Source of the DNA: G965207345 sp965207345
GTDB taxonomy: Bacteria > Pseudomonadota > Gammaproteobacteria > PS1 > Pseudothioglobaceae
Length of the DNA stretch: 64,000 nt
Reading direction: 5' to 3'
Assembly: GCA_965207345.1 (NCBI GenBank)
Contig: OZ242280.1
Coordinates: 1,240,001-1,304,000, forward strand
The notes beneath the pieces are model-generated. The model had not been told where the DNA came from. It saw only the letters and a program-made list of their open reading frames with translations, and ran no database searches. Shown here one piece after another: positions 34,711-44,552 of this stretch. Numbering within the stretch: position 1 is the stretch's first letter; each line of letters begins with the position of its first letter. Position numbers and translations under genes: made by a program.

Positions 34711-35730
34711 ATGGATAACAATGCTGATAATACAATACGGCTTGGAAATCAAGACTTTATTCTCACAAGAGAAAAAAGGAAAATTAGTGATATTAAACTT
34801 GATCCAGAAAATCAAAGGGTGAGTTTCAGACGCCAGGACGAAAAAATGTCTGGAAAAGATAAAGATCTTCAAGACTGGTTGTGGGAGTTTGATTATGTCA
34901 AAGAACTTTACCAAAGTATTTATCAAAATGGTGGACTGATAGAAGACCCTATTATTAATAGCGATAATGTTGTTGTTGAGGGCAATTGTAGAATTGTAGC
35001 TCTACGAGAACTACATAAAAAATATAAAAATGACGAAAGATTTTTACAACTCTATGTTCGTGTTTTGCCGAAAAATGCTACAAAAGAACAAACCGCCCTA
35101 CTTCTTGGAGAGTTACATATTGCTGGTAAATCTCAATGGAGTGCTTATGAGCAGGCAGAATATGTGTGGAAAATGAATAAAAAGTTTCACCAGCCATACG
35201 ATTATCTTTCAAGCCATTTACGTTGGAGTAAAAATAAATTAGTTCAAAAAATCTCTGCTTATCAAGAAACTAAATCTTATCTTGAAAAAACTAGAGACCC
35301 ACAAGGTGTTAAAAGATTTTCTTTTTTTGAAGAATTTATGAAAAAAAAATCCTTACGTGATAAAAAGGACGATCGTGGTTTTATGGATACATTTGGTAAA
35401 TGGATTTGGAATGGCAAAATTAAAGAGGCAATAAATGTTAGATCATTGCCGAAAATTTTAGAAAATGAAGCAGCATTTGAAATATTTCAAACCCAAGGAA
35501 TTGAAGCAGCTAAAGCAATTTTAAAATCTCTTGATCCTTCTATGACTTCTAATTTGTGGAGCTCAGTTGACCAAGCTACTGCTGAATTAAAGTCAATGGC
35601 ACTTGACGAAATCAATGCACTAAAAAAAGAGGGTAGCAATCTTCGCCTCGAAAAATTTAACAAATTAAAAATGGCAATTAAAGAAGTAGATAAAATAGTT
35701 GATGCAAAAGTATACGGTTCATTAGAGTGA
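34711..35730 (+). CDS. ParB/sulfiredoxin-fold protein
   Basis: 339 residues. The N-terminal part looks like a ParB N-terminal (ParB/Srx) domain: DIKLDPENQR at about 25-34, a short strand DPIINSDNVVVEG, then GNCRIVALREL near 92-102, which corresponds to the GxRRxxA box of ParB-type NTPases or nucleases. A following segment (AGKSQWSAYEQAEYVWKM) resembles the helical part that follows it in phage and plasmid ParB-like proteins. The Lys-rich C-terminal half has no recognised domain. It has its own strong promoter and lies 3 bases from the next gene. There is no ParA or partition context, so a nuclease or defence-type function is more likely than chromosome segregation; this is inference. Confidence 0.65.
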   Translation: MDNNADNTIRLGNQDFILTREKRKISDIKLDPENQRVSFRRQDEKMSGKDKDLQDWLWEFDYVKELYQSIYQNGGLIEDPIINSDNVVVEGNCRIVALRELHKKYKNDERFLQLYVRVLPKNATKEQTALLLGELHIAGKSQWSAYEQAEYVWKMNKKFHQPYDYLSSHLRWSKNKLVQKISAYQETKSYLEKTRDPQGVKRFSFFEEFMKKKSLRDKKDDRGFMDTFGKWIWNGKIKEAINVRSLPKILENEAAFEIFQTQGIEAAKAILKSLDPSMTSNLWSSVDQATAELKSMALDEINALKKEGSNLRLEKFNKLKMAIKEVDKIVDAKVYGSLE

Positions 35731-35733
35731 CTT

Positions 35734-36234
35734 ATGGATATTATCAGTAAAATTAAAAAAGGTAAAGATAGTGAGCTTTGGATTCGCAAATTATTGCCAG
35801 ATGATAAAGAGGTGGAAAAACATAAAATTACAAAACCCATAATTGACATCCGTATATATTTCCTCCCACAAGACAAGGCGGAATACAGCCCTACTAAAAA
35901 TGGCTTTAGAATTGAGGAAAAATATATGCCTGCATTTGTTAAAAAGTTTGATGATTTTATTCAGATAGAAAAAAATGAGAGTAATTTCTCTGCGTTTGTT
36001 CTATCAAAAGAAATTTTTTTAATGCTAAATGATAGTATTTATAAAGAAATACACATGAAAGAAATGCGTTTTTGCAAACCAACTGAAATTCCAGATAATT
36101 TAGAAGTAGGTATTTGGACAAATCATTGGCAAGAAAAATCTACTAAAAATTGGGATCGTAGGCAGGGGCTTTCTATTCCCTATGAAGTCGCTGTTAATTT
36201 AAACGAGCGCTTGCAAAATAACTTCAAAAAATAA
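35734..36234 (+). CDS. Hypothetical protein, partner of the ParB-like gene
   Basis: 166 residues with no recognised family, no signal peptide and no membrane segment. Charged and Trp-containing (GIWTNHWQEKSTKNWDRRQG), with an internal IDIRIYFLPQDKAEY. It starts 3 bases after the stop of the ParB-like gene, so the two are expected to be translated together. The pair is bounded by a gene fragment on the left and uvrB (opposite strand) on the right, and looks like an inserted two-gene unit. Confidence 0.55.
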   Translation: MDIISKIKKGKDSELWIRKLLPDDKEVEKHKITKPIIDIRIYFLPQDKAEYSPTKNGFRIEEKYMPAFVKKFDDFIQIEKNESNFSAFVLSKEIFLMLNDSIYKEIHMKEMRFCKPTEIPDNLEVGIWTNHWQEKSTKNWDRRQGLSIPYEVAVNLNERLQNNFKK

Positions 36235-36365
36235 AATTCTTATAAGAAAAGACACCTAACTATTTATTATCTGCAAAATTATACAGAGATTATTTATATG
36301 GTTATAAAAAAATATCTATTTATACTTTTAGATATTCTTATATATTTTTAGCAATGAAAATAACT

Positions 36366-38381
36366 TTAACTATTTAGATTTGCTTGTTTTAATAATTTAA
36401 TTTGGTCGCGCACATCAGCTGCTTTTTCAAACTCAAGTATATCTGAATAGTGATACATTTGTTTTTCTAGCTGTTTTAATTTTTCTCTAAACGCAATAGG
36501 CGAGAGAGGTGTATATATTTGGTGCACTTCTTTTTGCTTTGAAGCACTTTTTTGATTTTGCTTTAAAGAAGTATCGTCATCGGAATAAACATCCAAAATG
36601 CGCACAATAGGTTTTAAAATAGTTTTTGGAGAAATGTTGTGTTTTTTATTAAAAGCTTCTTGCTTTGTGCGTCTTTTTTTAGTTTTTGTTATAGCTGCCT
36701 GCATTGATTTTGTCACAACATCAGCATAAAGAATTGCCTTGCCATTTATATTTCTTGATGCCCTGCCGATAGTTTGTATGAGGGATCTTTCTGAGCGCAA
36801 AAAACCTTCTTTATCTGCATCTAGTATTGCAACTAATGAAACTTCAGGGACATCTAAACCCTCGCGTAGTAAATTAATGCCAACTAGGGTATCAAATTCA
36901 CCAAGTCTTAAATCACGAATAATCTCAACGCGTTCAACTGTATCAATATCTGAATGTAGGTAACGCACACGCATACCGTGCTCATTTAGATAATCGGTTA
37001 ATTGCTCTGCCATTCTTTTAGTTAATGTTACTACAAATACGCGCTCATTTAACAAAACGCATTTTTTGATTTCACTTAGTAAATCATCTACTTGTGTGCT
37101 AACAGGACGCACTTCTATTACAGGATCTAGGAGCCCTGTTGGCCTTAAAATTTGCTGGATGACATACCTAGAATGGTCGATTTCATATTTAGCAGGTGTT
37201 GCTGAGACGAAAATTGCTTGATGGATTTTTTTTTCAAACTCAACGAAAGACAGGGGACGGTTATCCAAGGCAGATGGCAAACGAAAACCAAACTTAACAA
37301 GTGTTTCCTTTCTTGATCTATCGCCATAATACATGCCACCAATTTGGCCCACACTCACATGACTTTCATCCAAGATAATAAGCGCGTTTTTAGGCAAATA
37401 ATCAAGCAAAGTAGGTGGTGCTTCGCCAACTTTTCTACCTGATAAATAGCGCGAATAATTTTCAATACCATTACAATAACCAAGCTCAGACATCATTTCT
37501 ATATCCATCTTAACACGCTCACTTAAGCGTTGTTCTTCTAGGAATTTGGATGCTTGTAATAATTCTCTACGGCGTGCGCTTAAATCTGCTTTAATGTCAT
37601 CTATAATGCTCAATATACGAGATTTAGGTGTTACAAAATGTGTCTGCGGATAAATAGTTACTCTCACAAGGGATTCTAAATACTCACCCGTGAGCGGATC
37701 AAACCAACGAAGACGCTCTACTTCTTCATCAAATAATTCAACTCTCAAACATTTTTCTTCTGAATCCGCAGGAAAAATATCAATAACTTCACCTTTCACA
37801 CGAAAATTACCACGCGCTAGTGTTACATCATTGCGCCCATATTGCATTTCAGAAAGACGCTTTAAAATCTTTCTTTGGGAAATTTGCTCACCAACCCTCA
37901 TATTAAGTAGCATCGCCATATAACTCTCTGGATCGCCTAAACCGTAAATAGCAGAAACACTTGCTACAATAATTACATCTTTTCTTTCTAACAATGATTT
38001 TGTCGCTGACAGGCGCATTTGCTCTATTTTATCGTTGATAGAAGCATCTTTTTCAATGTAAGTATCAGAGGCAACAACATAGGCTTCAGGCTGATAATAA
38101 TCATAATAAGAAACAAAATATTCAACCGCATTATGCGGAAAAAATGCCTTCATCTCGCTATATAATTGTGCTGCTAAGGTTTTGTTAGGTGCAATAATTA
38201 AACTTGCACGCTGTGTCTTAGCAATAACATTTGCAATAGTAAATGTTTTTCCTGAGCCAGTAACGCCAAGCAAGGTTTGAAACCGCTCTCCTGCTTTAAT
38301 GCCAGAAACTAATTTAGAAATGGCACTTGACTGATCCCCTTTTGGGCCAAAATCAGATTTTAATTTAAAAGGATGTGCCAT
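36366..38381 (-). CDS. uvrB: Excinuclease ABC subunit UvrB
   Basis: DNA-damage verification helicase of nucleotide excision repair, 671 residues as usual. Walker A is GVTGSGKT near residue 40. The beta-hairpin region is YYDYYQPEAYV, with DEXX-type helicase motifs (ILDESHV, GINLLREGLDVPEVSL, QTIGRASRN). The C-terminal UVR motif (DILEFEKAADVRDQIKLLK) binds UvrC. It is a single gene with a divergent neighbour. Confidence 0.97.
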   Translation of the reverse strand: MAHPFKLKSDFGPKGDQSSAISKLVSGIKAGERFQTLLGVTGSGKTFTIANVIAKTQRASLIIAPNKTLAAQLYSEMKAFFPHNAVEYFVSYYDYYQPEAYVVASDTYIEKDASINDKIEQMRLSATKSLLERKDVIIVASVSAIYGLGDPESYMAMLLNMRVGEQISQRKILKRLSEMQYGRNDVTLARGNFRVKGEVIDIFPADSEEKCLRVELFDEEVERLRWFDPLTGEYLESLVRVTIYPQTHFVTPKSRILSIIDDIKADLSARRRELLQASKFLEEQRLSERVKMDIEMMSELGYCNGIENYSRYLSGRKVGEAPPTLLDYLPKNALIILDESHVSVGQIGGMYYGDRSRKETLVKFGFRLPSALDNRPLSFVEFEKKIHQAIFVSATPAKYEIDHSRYVIQQILRPTGLLDPVIEVRPVSTQVDDLLSEIKKCVLLNERVFVVTLTKRMAEQLTDYLNEHGMRVRYLHSDIDTVERVEIIRDLRLGEFDTLVGINLLREGLDVPEVSLVAILDADKEGFLRSERSLIQTIGRASRNINGKAILYADVVTKSMQAAITKTKKRRTKQEAFNKKHNISPKTILKPIVRILDVYSDDDTSLKQNQKSASKQKEVHQIYTPLSPIAFREKLKQLEKQMYHYSDILEFEKAADVRDQIKLLKQANLNS

Positions 38382-38596
38382 TAATTTTTTAACTACTAGT
38401 TTGCATTAAAAAGCAAAAAATAAGGTATGATAGACAACTCTATTTTAGTTTGCCCCAAACAACAAGGTGAATTAATATATTTTGAATAAGGCACAATGAA
38501 TTATTTTCTTAACATAGCCTATGGTTTTATTCTTCCTTAAGCCTCAACCTTATTTAAGTTAATCAGGTTGTATTATTTTAAACTATTATTTTTCAA

Positions 38597-39769
38597 ATGA
38601 CTAAATTATCAACACGCGTTAAGCGCATTAAACCTTCTGCAACACTCGCTATTACTGCAAAAGCAAATGCACTCAAACAACAAGGTATAAATATTATTTC
38701 TATGGCATCAGGTGAGCCAGATTTTGATACACCAGACCACATTAAAAAGGCAGCAGTGGATGCAATCTATGCAGGTAAAACCCGCTATACTGCAGTGGAT
38801 GGCACACCGAGCTTAAAAGAGGCAATTATCCAAAAATTTAAACGTGATAATCAGCTTGATTATGCCTTAGATGAAATTATTGTAAGTAGCGGCGGCAAAC
38901 AAGTTTTTTCTAATTTATGTCAAGCATTTTTAAATCCAAACGATGAAGTTATTATTCCAGCGCCTTACTGGGTATCCTATCCTGATATGGTTTTACTAGC
39001 AGGGGCGAAGCCTGTTGTGGTTAAAACTAGTCTGAAAAATAATTTCAAAATTACCCCTAAAGATCTAGAAAAGGTTATCACCATAAAAACAAAATTACTG
39101 ATTATCAATAGCCCATCTAATCCAACAGGTGCAGTGTATAGTAAAAAAGAATTGCAGGATCTTGCTAGAGTTATAGAAAAATACCCTGATATTTTTATTA
39201 TGAGTGATGATATTTACGAACATATCTATTGGCATAGTCAGCCATTTATCAATACTGCAATGCTTTCAGAGACGCTAAAAGCACGCACCATTATTTTAAA
39301 TGGTGTTTCAAAATCTTATGCTATGACAGGCTGGCGTATTGGTTTTGGCGCAGGAGATAAAAATATTATTGCAGCAATGAAAAAAATCCAATCGCAAAGC
39401 ACTTCAAATGCTTGTTCTATCTCGCAAGCAGCAGCAGAAGTAGCATTAAATGCTAAGCAAGATTTTATTAAAAAAATAGCACACGAATTTAAAAAACGCC
39501 ATGCTTATATTTATAAATCTTTAAATGAAATAGAAGGTATTACTTGCCCTAAAGCCGAAGGTGCATTTTATGCTTTTGCAAAAGTAAGTAGTTTAATTAC
39601 AAAACTCAGACTTGGAGATGACATTGATTTAGCAAGTTTTTTGCTAGATAAATTAAAAATTGCTATCGTGCCTGGTTCTGCTTTTGGTGCGAAAAACCAC
39701 ATCCGCTTTTCTTTTGCAACTAGTATGGATAATATTAAAAAAACAATTGAAAGACTACAAACGCTGTAA
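38597..39769 (+). CDS. aspC: Aspartate aminotransferase-type aminotransferase
   Basis: PLP-dependent class I aminotransferase of the 1-gamma/prokaryotic Asp-aminotransferase type, 390 residues. Landmarks are SMASGEPDFDTP, IINSPSNPTGAVY, and the Schiff-base lysine in NGVSKSYAMTGWRIGFGAG. It probably interconverts aspartate and oxaloacetate, but this subfamily also includes prephenate and aromatic aminotransferases, so the substrate is uncertain. A hairpin follows the stop. Confidence 0.88.
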   Translation: MTKLSTRVKRIKPSATLAITAKANALKQQGINIISMASGEPDFDTPDHIKKAAVDAIYAGKTRYTAVDGTPSLKEAIIQKFKRDNQLDYALDEIIVSSGGKQVFSNLCQAFLNPNDEVIIPAPYWVSYPDMVLLAGAKPVVVKTSLKNNFKITPKDLEKVITIKTKLLIINSPSNPTGAVYSKKELQDLARVIEKYPDIFIMSDDIYEHIYWHSQPFINTAMLSETLKARTIILNGVSKSYAMTGWRIGFGAGDKNIIAAMKKIQSQSTSNACSISQAAAEVALNAKQDFIKKIAHEFKKRHAYIYKSLNEIEGITCPKAEGAFYAFAKVSSLITKLRLGDDIDLASFLLDKLKIAIVPGSAFGAKNHIRFSFATSMDNIKKTIERLQTL

Positions 39770-39820
39770 AGAGAATATTAATTTTTGGTAACTATATACA
39801 ATTTTACGCAGGCACTAGAG

Positions 39821-39855
39821 ACTATAATTATTTCAGCGGTTATGGTAATTATAGT
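39821..39855. terminator. Hairpin between aspC and rhuM
   Basis: A perfect 10-base inverted repeat, ACTATAATTA and TAATTATAGT, with a 15-base loop lies between convergent genes. Stem is AT-rich with no strong T-tract, so termination is likely but not certain. Confidence 0.4.
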
Positions 39856-39899
39856 ATTTTAAATAAATAGTTATTTTAATGAAGACATACACCCTGCTT

Positions 39900-41022
39900 T
39901 TATAGTGGGGTATTTTGTTTTGGGTCGTAGTCTATTGCTTGCTTGAGGGATACATTAAAATCACTAGGTTTTTGAGGTTTAGTATACTGTGGCTCTGGTA
40001 GTTTTCCAGTGCTTTTAATTTGATTAACTACTTTATCAAAGTCAGATAAATGCTTTTTATCTTGGATCGGCTTAAATTTATCGTATTGTTCTTGTGCATA
40101 TCCATCTGCTATTTGTTTTTTAATGTTTCCATAACCTTGCAAGACCTCATATTCATTAAATCTCAAAAAAATATCAAGTTTTTGCCGCCAGTCTTCCATA
40201 GACATTTTTTTACCTTTATCTGCTAAGTTCTCTGCGTGGTCTAAAAACATATTAACTAACCTATTGAGTTTTGATATTTCATCTTCTAATAAGTAATTTT
40301 TAGCAATGGTAGTATCACTTTTAAGAATTTTACCACCTGATTTTTGCTGTTTCCAAGAAGTAAGTCCCATATTTGGCAACTGATAATTAGTGCGAGTATC
40401 TATTATTTCTGCCGCTGTCATTCCTGTAATTGCATACTCTAATTTATTCTGAGCGTGTGCAAAAAATTCTTGTGTCATTGGTGAGTTCTTATCATAATCG
40501 TAACTGCATTGAATATATATCTGTAACCTTTTGATAAAATCGTCTTTCCGAGGCTCTAATATCTCTAATGCGTTCTAATAATTCATCAAAATAATCTTTG
40601 CCAAATAAAGTTTTACCTTGCTTTAAACGCTCATCATCCATAGCAAAGCCTTTAATAAGATACTCTTTTAAGACTTTAGTAGCCCATATCCTAAATTGTG
40701 TCGCTTTGTATGAATTGACACGATAACCAACTGCAATAATTACATCAAGGTTATAGTGTTCAACCTTTCTATTTATATTTCTGTTACCTTCTTTTTGAAC
40801 TATTAAGGATTTCTTAATAGTTGAAAACTTTTGCAATTCATTTGACTGGAATATATTCTGTAAGTGCATTGTAATATTTGGGATAGTAGTATCAAAAATA
40901 TCAGCCATAATTTTTTGAGTAACCCAGATAGTTTCATTTTCTACTAAGACCTGAATATTAGTTGTTCCATCTTTTGAGGCATAAAACAAAAATTCATTTT
41001 CTATTGGCTTATTCCTATTCAT
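39900..41022 (-). pseudogene. rhuM: RhuM-family gene split by a frameshift
   Basis: Two adjacent minus-strand frames (40492-41022, 176 residues; 39900-40478, 192 residues) are the halves of one RhuM-type protein, a family first noted on a Salmonella pathogenicity island and frequent on mobile islands. The first half ends with QKVTDIY followed by an out-of-frame SMQLRL. Skipping one base near the (AT)4 run at 40513-40520 gives QCSYDYDKNSP and then MTQEFFAHAQNK in frame, as in intact homologues. Conserved segments GYRVNSYKATQFRIWAT and MGLTSWKQ are present. Biochemical role of RhuM is unknown. It lies directly after an IS1595 remnant. Confidence 0.8.
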
Positions 41023-41300
41023 TTAGTCAATTCCTTATACTTTAACCTATGCCCTAAATTACCTAACAGTAAGTTAAATCTATCCTACTCAGTATTACCT
41101 CTAGTATTGTATCTAAAAACGAACTCATCTACATACCTTTGCAGATGCTTAACACTGCTAAAATGGTAAATGCCGATAATACCTCTCTTAAGAATGCTCC
41201 AAAAGCCCTCTATGGTATTAGTATGAATTCTACCCTTAACATACTTGTGCCCTTGAGGTGTTTAATTTTCTTATTTACGTGTTTGTTGACTTTCTTGACA
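41019..41300 (-). mobile_element. IS1595/ISXO2-type transposase remnant
   Basis: On the minus strand the end of an ISXO2-like transposase is recognisable: RIHTNTIEGFWSILKRGIIG, then KHLQRYVDEFVFRYNTRG, an in-frame TAG at 41085-41087, and DRFNLLLGNLGHRLKYKEL with a stop at 41019-41021 that overlaps the rhuM start. Upstream of about 41255 the frame is already lost. Only the catalytic Glu end is kept; no terminal repeats are placed. The remaining bases to 41401 show nothing more. Confidence 0.7.
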
Positions 41301-41401
41301 TTAATTATATAACTCCCAAAATTTAATATATTAACCCATTTAGTTACTGGTATTTCTAAGTCTTTTAATTGATTTTTCGGATATGATTTATCTAGCTTAA
41401 A

Positions 41402-44400
41402 TTAGACAGTGGTTTTGGAGAATTTTATGCGTAATTTATGTTTTAACTGCGTTAATTTTTCTTGTATTTCTATATTGATTAAATAAAGGGCTGGCATTAA
41501 AATTAAGGTCATTGTCGTGCCAAAAAGAAGTCCATAACCCAGTGCTAATGCCATTGGTTCTAAAATAAAATCGTGTCCACCTAAGCCATAAGCTAGTGGA
41601 ATTACGCCTGCAAGCGTTGTCAGTGTTGTAAGTAATACCGCGCGCAAACGATCAGTTGCCCCGCGTGCAATAAAAACAATATGACGCTTTAAGGTTCTTG
41701 GCCTAGTGTATTTTTTTGCTAAATAATTCAAATGGCTTACCAAAATTAAACCATCATTGACAATGACGCCAATAAGTGCAAGCGTGCCTAGTATGGTAAA
41801 AAAACTAATTGGTTTACCATGCAAATAAAATGCAATGATAACACCGATGATAGAAAAAGGAATGCTCATCAAAATTAAAAATGGCTGGGTATAAGAATTA
41901 AAAAGTAATACTAGTAACAAAAAAATACCTACTAATGAAAGAATAAGTGCACTACGAAAACTTTCAAGTGATTGACTTGATTCATCTAAGCCACCACTAA
42001 TAACAGCACGCACTTGTGGAAAATTTTCTATTAAATTGAGTTTTTTAAGTGCTAGATTGCTAGCAGCAAGAACACTTATTTTTTCATCATTAATACTACC
42101 TGAGAGCGTAGTTGAACGCTCGCCATCATAATGGTAATAATCTGTTTCACCTACAATAAAATTAAGTTTAGCAAATTGTAAAAGTGGAATAAGTTTGTCC
42201 GTTTTATTGGGGATTTTTAAAGTTTTTAACACTTCCTCAGATTGTTTATCGTCACCTAGATAAATACGAAAATCAATATCACGTCTGCCACTACGAATAG
42301 TGGTTGCTTCAATACCATTAAAGCTAGCGCGTAAATAGCGCGAAATAGTTTGTAAATCAATGTTAAGACGCCCTATCGCATTAAAATCAAGCACTACTTC
42401 AATACGGTTTTTACCCAATTTATCATCTCTTTCTAAATTAGAAAAGCCATCAATATTCTCAAGAATTTCTGCAAGTTTATTGCTTGCTTCTTTACGCATT
42501 AAATTATTTTCGCTCACTAAGTTAATTTCAACATCACCGCCAACTGGCGGGCCCGGACGGCGAATAGAAAAATAGATTTTTTCCGCACCACTTATTTTTT
42601 GTGCATTTTTTTTGAGCATTTTATAAATTTCACGCCCCGAGCGCTCGCGTGTTGCTGCTGGTTTTAGGGCAATTTCCAGGCGTGCAATATTTTTAAAATG
42701 GCTACCAATTTCGCTAGAAACAGAATCTAGTTCATCGCCAACTGTTTTTATAATAACCTCCTCTAGTGCCATTACTAAGCGCTCAGTTTGTTTGAGTGAG
42801 CTACCAAGTGGTGCTTCAACTCTAGCATTTATTTTATCGGTGCCTGCTTCAGGAAATAAAGTAAAACGCATTTGCGAGCCCAGCATCGCTGTAAGCGCAA
42901 ATACGGCTATAAAAAGCACTATAACCAAATAACGAAAACGAAGAAATACACGACTTAAACGCTCAAAAGTATTTTTCAGCACATTAAACCACTGACGCTC
43001 ATTTTTTGATTGTTTACTTAGGGCTAAATGTGCAGGCAGCGCAAAAGTAATTTCTAAAAAAGAGGCAAGCAAAGCAAAAATTACTACAATAGGCATTACA
43101 TAAATAAATTTTCCCATCCTTCCGCTCATTAAAAACATAGCAGAAAATGCTAAAATAGTAGTGAGCATGGTTATTATTACTGGGCCAATTACCCGCTTAA
43201 ACCCTTCAACTGTTGCGAGGTATTTATCTTTAATAAGTGTTTTATAATGATGAATACTTTCTGCGATGATAATACTATCATCTACCACTAATCCTAACAC
43301 TAAAATCATTGCCGCTAGTGATACTAAATTTATAGTCTCACCGATTACAAACAAAAAAGCTACCAAACCAAGTAAAACAACAGGCAAACTAAGTGCTACC
43401 CAAAACGCGGTGCGAAGCGATAAAAAAATACCTAAAACCAGTAACACCAAAACTAAACCAAGCATGCCATTATTAAGCACAATACTTAATCTATTACGTA
43501 CGTGAGAGGATAAATCATCGCTATAAAAAATTTCTAATTCACTCGGTAAACCTTTTTGCAAGACTTTAATACGCGCTTTAACCAAATCAACAGTGCGAAT
43601 AATATCTGTACCTTCTTGTTTTTTGATACGAAGCACAAAGCCTTTTCTAGCATTAACGCGTGTAATTTCTGTTTCTTCTTCATTAGCACTTATGATTTTT
43701 GCCACATCTTTTAATTTAATTTCAGGGCCGTTAAACGAAGAAGATAAAACGACTTCAGACACCTCTTGAGCTTTATCAAATTTTGATAAAACTACCAAAT
43801 TTCTCTCATCATCATAAGATCTGTTATGCCCTAAAGTATAACGAATATTGCGTTTATCAATCTCTTGTAGCACAACATCCAAAGGAATTTTATATTTATA
43901 AAGTAGCTCAGGGTTAAGAAAAATCTTCACCTCTTCTTCTAAATAACCACTTTTGCTAACACTTGCAACCCCTTTGATTAAATTGATTTCACGCTCCAAG
44001 TAATTAACAATGGTGCGCATTTTGTCATAAGGGATAGTTTTAGCAACTAAATTTACTTGTAAAACACTACGCAGTGATATTTTCACATCCTGCACACTTG
44101 GTAAATCTTTGACTTCACTTGGCAAATCTCGCACACGATTAACCGCATCGCGCACTTCTTGCTTTGCGCGCTTAATATCATCCAAATCAACCTCTAAATC
44201 GACAGTAATGGTGCTACGCCCTTCACGTGAAGTGGAGGTATATTTTTTGATGCCAGTAATATTTTTAAGTTCATCTTCAATTGGGTTAGTAACACTAAGT
44301 TCTACGTCTTCAGGTGAAGCATTTGGATAAAAAGTTGTTATGCGTATTTGCTCAAAATCAACTTCTGGAAAGCGCTCTCTTTGAATATTAGCTGCTAAAA

Positions 44401-44482
44401 CTGCACCTATTAAAATAGCTGAGATGGTAAAAATAAATGCTAATTTTTTTTGTCTAACAAAAAAACCTAAAAAATGATTCAT
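41402..44482 (-). CDS. RND-family efflux transporter permease
   Basis: AcrB/MexF-like inner-membrane pump, 1026 residues with the two six-helix halves of the RND fold and large periplasmic loops. Visible landmarks are an N-terminal first membrane segment, GLVVDDSIIIAESIHHY in helix 4, and VIVNDGLILVSHLNYL in the second half. The sequence is of the HAE1-type subfamily that includes many gammaproteobacterial pumps of unknown substrate. The membrane-fusion protein gene usually placed upstream is absent, as is an outer-membrane channel gene. It follows prlC by 70 bases. Confidence 0.88.
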   Translation of the reverse strand: MNHFLGFFVRQKKLAFIFTISAILIGAVLAANIQRERFPEVDFEQIRITTFYPNASPEDVELSVTNPIEDELKNITGIKKYTSTSREGRSTITVDLEVDLDDIKRAKQEVRDAVNRVRDLPSEVKDLPSVQDVKISLRSVLQVNLVAKTIPYDKMRTIVNYLEREINLIKGVASVSKSGYLEEEVKIFLNPELLYKYKIPLDVVLQEIDKRNIRYTLGHNRSYDDERNLVVLSKFDKAQEVSEVVLSSSFNGPEIKLKDVAKIISANEEETEITRVNARKGFVLRIKKQEGTDIIRTVDLVKARIKVLQKGLPSELEIFYSDDLSSHVRNRLSIVLNNGMLGLVLVLLVLGIFLSLRTAFWVALSLPVVLLGLVAFLFVIGETINLVSLAAMILVLGLVVDDSIIIAESIHHYKTLIKDKYLATVEGFKRVIGPVIITMLTTILAFSAMFLMSGRMGKFIYVMPIVVIFALLASFLEITFALPAHLALSKQSKNERQWFNVLKNTFERLSRVFLRFRYLVIVLFIAVFALTAMLGSQMRFTLFPEAGTDKINARVEAPLGSSLKQTERLVMALEEVIIKTVGDELDSVSSEIGSHFKNIARLEIALKPAATRERSGREIYKMLKKNAQKISGAEKIYFSIRRPGPPVGGDVEINLVSENNLMRKEASNKLAEILENIDGFSNLERDDKLGKNRIEVVLDFNAIGRLNIDLQTISRYLRASFNGIEATTIRSGRRDIDFRIYLGDDKQSEEVLKTLKIPNKTDKLIPLLQFAKLNFIVGETDYYHYDGERSTTLSGSINDEKISVLAASNLALKKLNLIENFPQVRAVISGGLDESSQSLESFRSALILSLVGIFLLLVLLFNSYTQPFLILMSIPFSIIGVIIAFYLHGKPISFFTILGTLALIGVIVNDGLILVSHLNYLAKKYTRPRTLKRHIVFIARGATDRLRAVLLTTLTTLAGVIPLAYGLGGHDFILEPMALALGYGLLFGTTMTLILMPALYLINIEIQEKLTQLKHKLRIKFSKTTV

Positions 44483-44552
44483 AGCAAGTAGCGTAAAAAT
44501 ATTATTTTAAGAGCAAACATAAAAACCTTATTACTAGACGTAAGGAAGGCTT

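Noticed and set aside
34711..35730. Chromosome-partition ParB
   Set aside because: No ParA neighbour or parS-like repeats, and the C-terminal half does not resemble ParB; only the N-terminal fold matches.
41402..44482. Heavy-metal (CusA-type) RND pump
   Set aside because: The Met-rich metal relay and CzcA/CusA signatures are not evident; HAE1-like drug/unknown substrate type fits better.
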